Assembly (NCBI GenBank): GCA_016934825.1
Contig: JAFGSB010000158.1
Coordinates: forward strand, 1 to 64,000
DNA length: 64,000 bases
Direction of reading: 5' to 3'
Source: Candidatus Zhuqueibacterota bacterium
Lineage (GTDB): Bacteria; Zhuqueibacterota; Zhuqueibacteria; Residuimicrobiales; Krinioviventaceae
Under the pieces are notes generated by a model. That model made no database searches. It was not told the origin of the DNA and saw nothing but the letters and a program-made list of their open reading frames with translations. Every line of letters begins with the position of its first letter. Positions within the stretch are counted from its first letter, which is position 1. Made by a program: the position numbers and the translations under genes. Below, piece by piece: positions 61,419 through 64,000 of the stretch.

Positions 61419-64000
61419 ATGAGTTTAAAAGAACTGGACAAACTTTACGATCCGACCAAAGTTGAGGATAAATGGTACAAGTATTGGGAAGAAAATAAAC
61501 TGTTTTATGCAAATGTGGAAAGCGAACGCCCTCATTATACAATTATGATACCTCCCCCCAACGTAACGGGAATGTTGACGATGGGGCATATTTTGAATAA
61601 TACCATCCAGGATTTGCTGATCCGCTGGAAAAAAATGTGTGGTTACGAAACGCTGTGGATGCCCGGTACCGATCATGCCGGAATCGCGACCCAGAATAAA
61701 GTTGAGGCCGATATTGCCCGGGAGAATCTGGATCGTCATATGCTGGGCCGGGAAAAGTTCCTGGAACGGGTATGGAAATGGCGGGAAAAATTCGGCGGAA
61801 TAATCCTGCAGCAATTGCGCAAACTGGGTGCGGCCTGTGATTGGGACCGTGAAAGCTTTACAATGGATGAAGATCTGAGCAGGGCAGTGCGTGAGGTGTT
61901 TGTATCGCTATATGAAAAAGGATTGATTTACAAGGGACGCCGTCTTATTAACTGGTGTCCCAAATGTTATACGGCCCTGGCCGATGAAGAAGTTAATTCC
62001 GTCGAAGAAGAAGGATTGTTTTGGGATATTGCCTATCCTTTGAAAGACGGCAGCGGAGAAATTGTCGTTTCAACAACCCGGCCGGAAACCATGCTGGGTG
62101 ATACGGCGGTAGCCGTCCATCCTGATGATGAGCGATATAAGGATTTGGTCGGTAAAATATTGATCCTGCCGCTGATGAACCGTGAAATTCCGATTATCGC
62201 TGACCAGCATGCCGATCCGGAAAAGGGACGCGGCGCCGTTAAAATTACCCCCGCGCATGATATGAATGATTTTCAGGTCGGGTTGCGGCACAACCTGGAT
62301 CAAATGTCCGTTATCGGCGCGGACGGGACCATGAATGAAAATGCCGGTAAATATAAATCCCAGGACCGGTTTGTCGCCCGGAAAAATATCCTTGCCGACT
62401 TGAAGGAACTTGGCCTTTTACGCGGTGAACAAAAAAAAATAATCGCGGTGCCCAGATGTTACCGTTCCGATGATGTTATCGAGCCGTACCTGTCCGAGCA
62501 ATGGTTTGTAAAGATGGAACCGCTTGCCCGGCCGGCAATAGAAGCCGTTAGAAAAGGTAAAATCAGATTTTACCCCAAACACTGGGAAGAAACATATTTC
62601 CACTGGATGGAAAACATCCGTGACTGGTGTATCAGCCGGCAAATCTGGTGGGGACATCGAATCCCCGCCTGGACCTGCGAAAAAGGTCATATCACCGTTG
62701 CCCGTGAAGAGCCGGTCAAATGTTCAACCTGCGGCAGCAGTCAGTTGCAGCAGGAAGATGATGTACTGGATACCTGGTTTTCTTCATGGCTCTGGCCCTT
62801 CAGCACGCTTGGTTGGCCCAATCAAACCCCGGATTTGAAAAAGTTTTTCCCGACCGATACACTCGTGACCGGCCCGGATATTATCTTTTTCTGGGTAGCC
62901 AGAATGATCATGGCTGCTCTCGAATTTATGGGCGATATCCCGTTTACGGATGTTTATTTTAACGGCATGATCAGAGACCTGAGCGGCCGTAAAATGTCAA
63001 AGTCGCTTGGGAATTCGCCGGACCCGTTATGGCTGATTGACGGTATTGACAAAGAGCAGATCAGGGATTTTGCCAAACATAATCCGTCTTATACAAATGG
63101 AGTACCCGCCTACGGCGCGGACGCCGTCCGGTTGACTATGGTTTATTTGACGCCGCTTGGCGGCGATATCCGGTTTGACCATACCCTTGTCGAATTGGGA
63201 CAAAAATTCAGCAACAAACTGTGGAACGCCGCCCGGTTTGTGCTGATGAACCTGGATAAAGAGCAGGACGTTTTACAACTGTCCGATATCTCCATAGACG
63301 AACTTGATTTCGCCGATATGTGGATCCTGTCCAGATTGCACCGTGCAATAGACAGTATTGATAAATCCATGACGGATTTCAGATTAAACGACGCCACTCA
63401 TACTTTATACAGTTTTATCTGGACCGAATATTGTGACTGGTATATTGAGTTGGTCAAAAACAGGCTGTACGACAAGGAAAATCCCGGGACTCAGCATATT
63501 GCCCGTTCAGTTGCCGTTTTTATACTGGATAATATTGTTCGACTGCTGCACCCTTTTATGCCGTTCATCACCGAGGAAATATGGCAGAGCTTCCCGGATT
63601 CCATGAATAATTCCGGTCTTAAATCCATTATGCTCCAGCCGTATCCAAAAGTTGACGAACAGTGGATAAATGAAAAAATTGAATCAGAAATGGAACTGTT
63701 GCAGCAGGTTATCGGCGCAATCCGCAATATACGCGGTGAAATGAATGTACCTCCGGCTAAGGAAGCGGAGCTTTTTATACACGGATCGGATAAACAAAAG
63801 CTGAATATTATAAAAAAGAACCAGGTCTCCATCAATAAGCTGGCCCGAATTTCAAAAATTTCCTGGGACGGAGAACGTCCCGAATTAACGGCCAGCGCCG
63901 TTGTTCAGGGTATTGATATATATATGCCCCTGGCCGAACTCATTGATATTGAAGTTGAAAAAAACCGCCTGCAAAAGGAAGTAACACGACTTGAAAACCA
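61419..64000 (+). CDS. valS: Valyl-tRNA synthetase, 3' end outside the window
   Basis: Class I synthetase attaching valine to tRNA(Val). The frame is open from ATG 61419 (GAGGAA 8-12 bp upstream) to the window end, covering about 860 residues of an expected near 880. IPPPNVTGML opens the catalytic domain. The HIGH motif reads TMGH (T54 to H57), with Thr replacing the first His; WMPGTDHAGIATQ follows, the editing domain is in the middle (STTRPETMLGDTAV), and KMSKS is intact at residues 525-529. The end reads into the C-terminal coiled coil (EVEKNRLQKEV). No stop is reached because the window ends. Confidence 0.96.
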   Translation, partial: MSLKELDKLYDPTKVEDKWYKYWEENKLFYANVESERPHYTIMIPPPNVTGMLTMGHILNNTIQDLLIRWKKMCGYETLWMPGTDHAGIATQNKVEADIARENLDRHMLGREKFLERVWKWREKFGGIILQQLRKLGAACDWDRESFTMDEDLSRAVREVFVSLYEKGLIYKGRRLINWCPKCYTALADEEVNSVEEEGLFWDIAYPLKDGSGEIVVSTTRPETMLGDTAVAVHPDDERYKDLVGKILILPLMNREIPIIADQHADPEKGRGAVKITPAHDMNDFQVGLRHNLDQMSVIGADGTMNENAGKYKSQDRFVARKNILADLKELGLLRGEQKKIIAVPRCYRSDDVIEPYLSEQWFVKMEPLARPAIEAVRKGKIRFYPKHWEETYFHWMENIRDWCISRQIWWGHRIPAWTCEKGHITVAREEPVKCSTCGSSQLQQEDDVLDTWFSSWLWPFSTLGWPNQTPDLKKFFPTDTLVTGPDIIFFWVARMIMAALEFMGDIPFTDVYFNGMIRDLSGRKMSKSLGNSPDPLWLIDGIDKEQIRDFAKHNPSYTNGVPAYGADAVRLTMVYLTPLGGDIRFDHTLVELGQKFSNKLWNAARFVLMNLDKEQDVLQLSDISIDELDFADMWILSRLHRAIDSIDKSMTDFRLNDATHTLYSFIWTEYCDWYIELVKNRLYDKENPGTQHIARSVAVFILDNIVRLLHPFMPFITEEIWQSFPDSMNNSGLKSIMLQPYPKVDEQWINEKIESEMELLQQVIGAIRNIRGEMNVPPAKEAELFIHGSDKQKLNIIKKNQVSINKLARISKISWDGERPELTASAVVQGIDIYMPLAELIDIEVEKNRLQKEVTRLEN

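Noticed and set aside
61234-61422. A 62-codon plus-strand open frame between the small unknown gene and valS
   Set aside because: It is AT-driven, has no ribosome site, contains the valS promoter candidate, and overlaps the valS start; the Tyr/Phe-rich composition is typical of non-coding AT-rich DNA.
1-64000. tRNA, rRNA, CRISPR arrays, transposases, phage or restriction genes
   Set aside because: None could be recognised on either strand by reading; a tRNAscan or Rfam search was not possible.

Overview
The window is 64 kb of a moderately AT-rich bacterial chromosome (roughly 40% GC by eye) and is almost all protein-coding. The content points to an uncultured Gram-negative member of the FCB group (Calditrichota / KSB1 / Marinimicrobia-like; the phylum cannot be fixed from sequence reading). 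Evidence: an outer-membrane PorV/UPF0164 protein next to a secreted protein with a type IX-like C-terminal sorting domain, DUF5683 proteins, TonB/ExbB/ExbD with an outer-membrane barrel, a two-subunit glycine dehydrogenase (gcvPA + gcvPB), and ordinary Shine-Dalgarno sites (GGAGG). No rRNA, tRNA, CRISPR array, transposase or phage gene was found.

Layout, left half. 0-6.6 kb: S41 protease, gcvPB, then a signalling set (receiver-GGDEF diguanylate cyclase, HAMP-PAS histidine kinase, receiver protein). 6.5-10 kb, minus strand: OPT transporter, PqqD-like protein, M29-like aminopeptidase. 10-17.2 kb: EcfT, TruA, transaldolase, Deg protease, purB, purC, psd, pssA. 17.4-25.7 kb: DUF4321, two TatA proteins, gatA, gatB, efp, accB, accC, gcvH, gcvPA.

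Layout, right half. 26-35.9 kb is an envelope block: PorV-like protein behind a long structured leader, an M6-protease-like protein whose HExxH is lost, a gluzincin/PD40/outer-membrane-barrel fusion with an intact HExxH, two DUF5683 proteins and an Amj-type lipid II flippase. 36.1-42.7 kb, minus strand: a large TPR protein, a plug-less TonB-receptor-like barrel, ExbB, ExbD, TonB. 43-50.3 kb: superoxide dismutase, COG2509 flavoprotein, an SGNH hydrolase/MBOAT pair, FAH-family hydrolase, nitrilase-family amidohydrolase. 50.4-61.2 kb: oligosaccharide flippase, methyltransferase, Rcl/DNPH1-like hydrolase, DNA polymerase IV, a secreted TPR protein, TtcA-like enzyme, glycosyltransferase, M23 peptidase and a small unknown protein. 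From 61.4 kb valS runs off the window.

Most unusual points: (1) a diverged intergenic repeat, about 145-170 bp, made of two different palindromes at fixed distance, in at least three copies; (2) the 260-nt multi-stem leader with a U8 tract in front of the PorV-like gene; (3) two genes (the GGDEF regulator and the TtcA-like enzyme) whose coding evidence continues upstream of any ATG/GTG/TTG; (4) the M6 pseudo-protease beside an active-looking gluzincin-barrel fusion; (5) the TPR / plug-less barrel / ExbBD-TonB operon.
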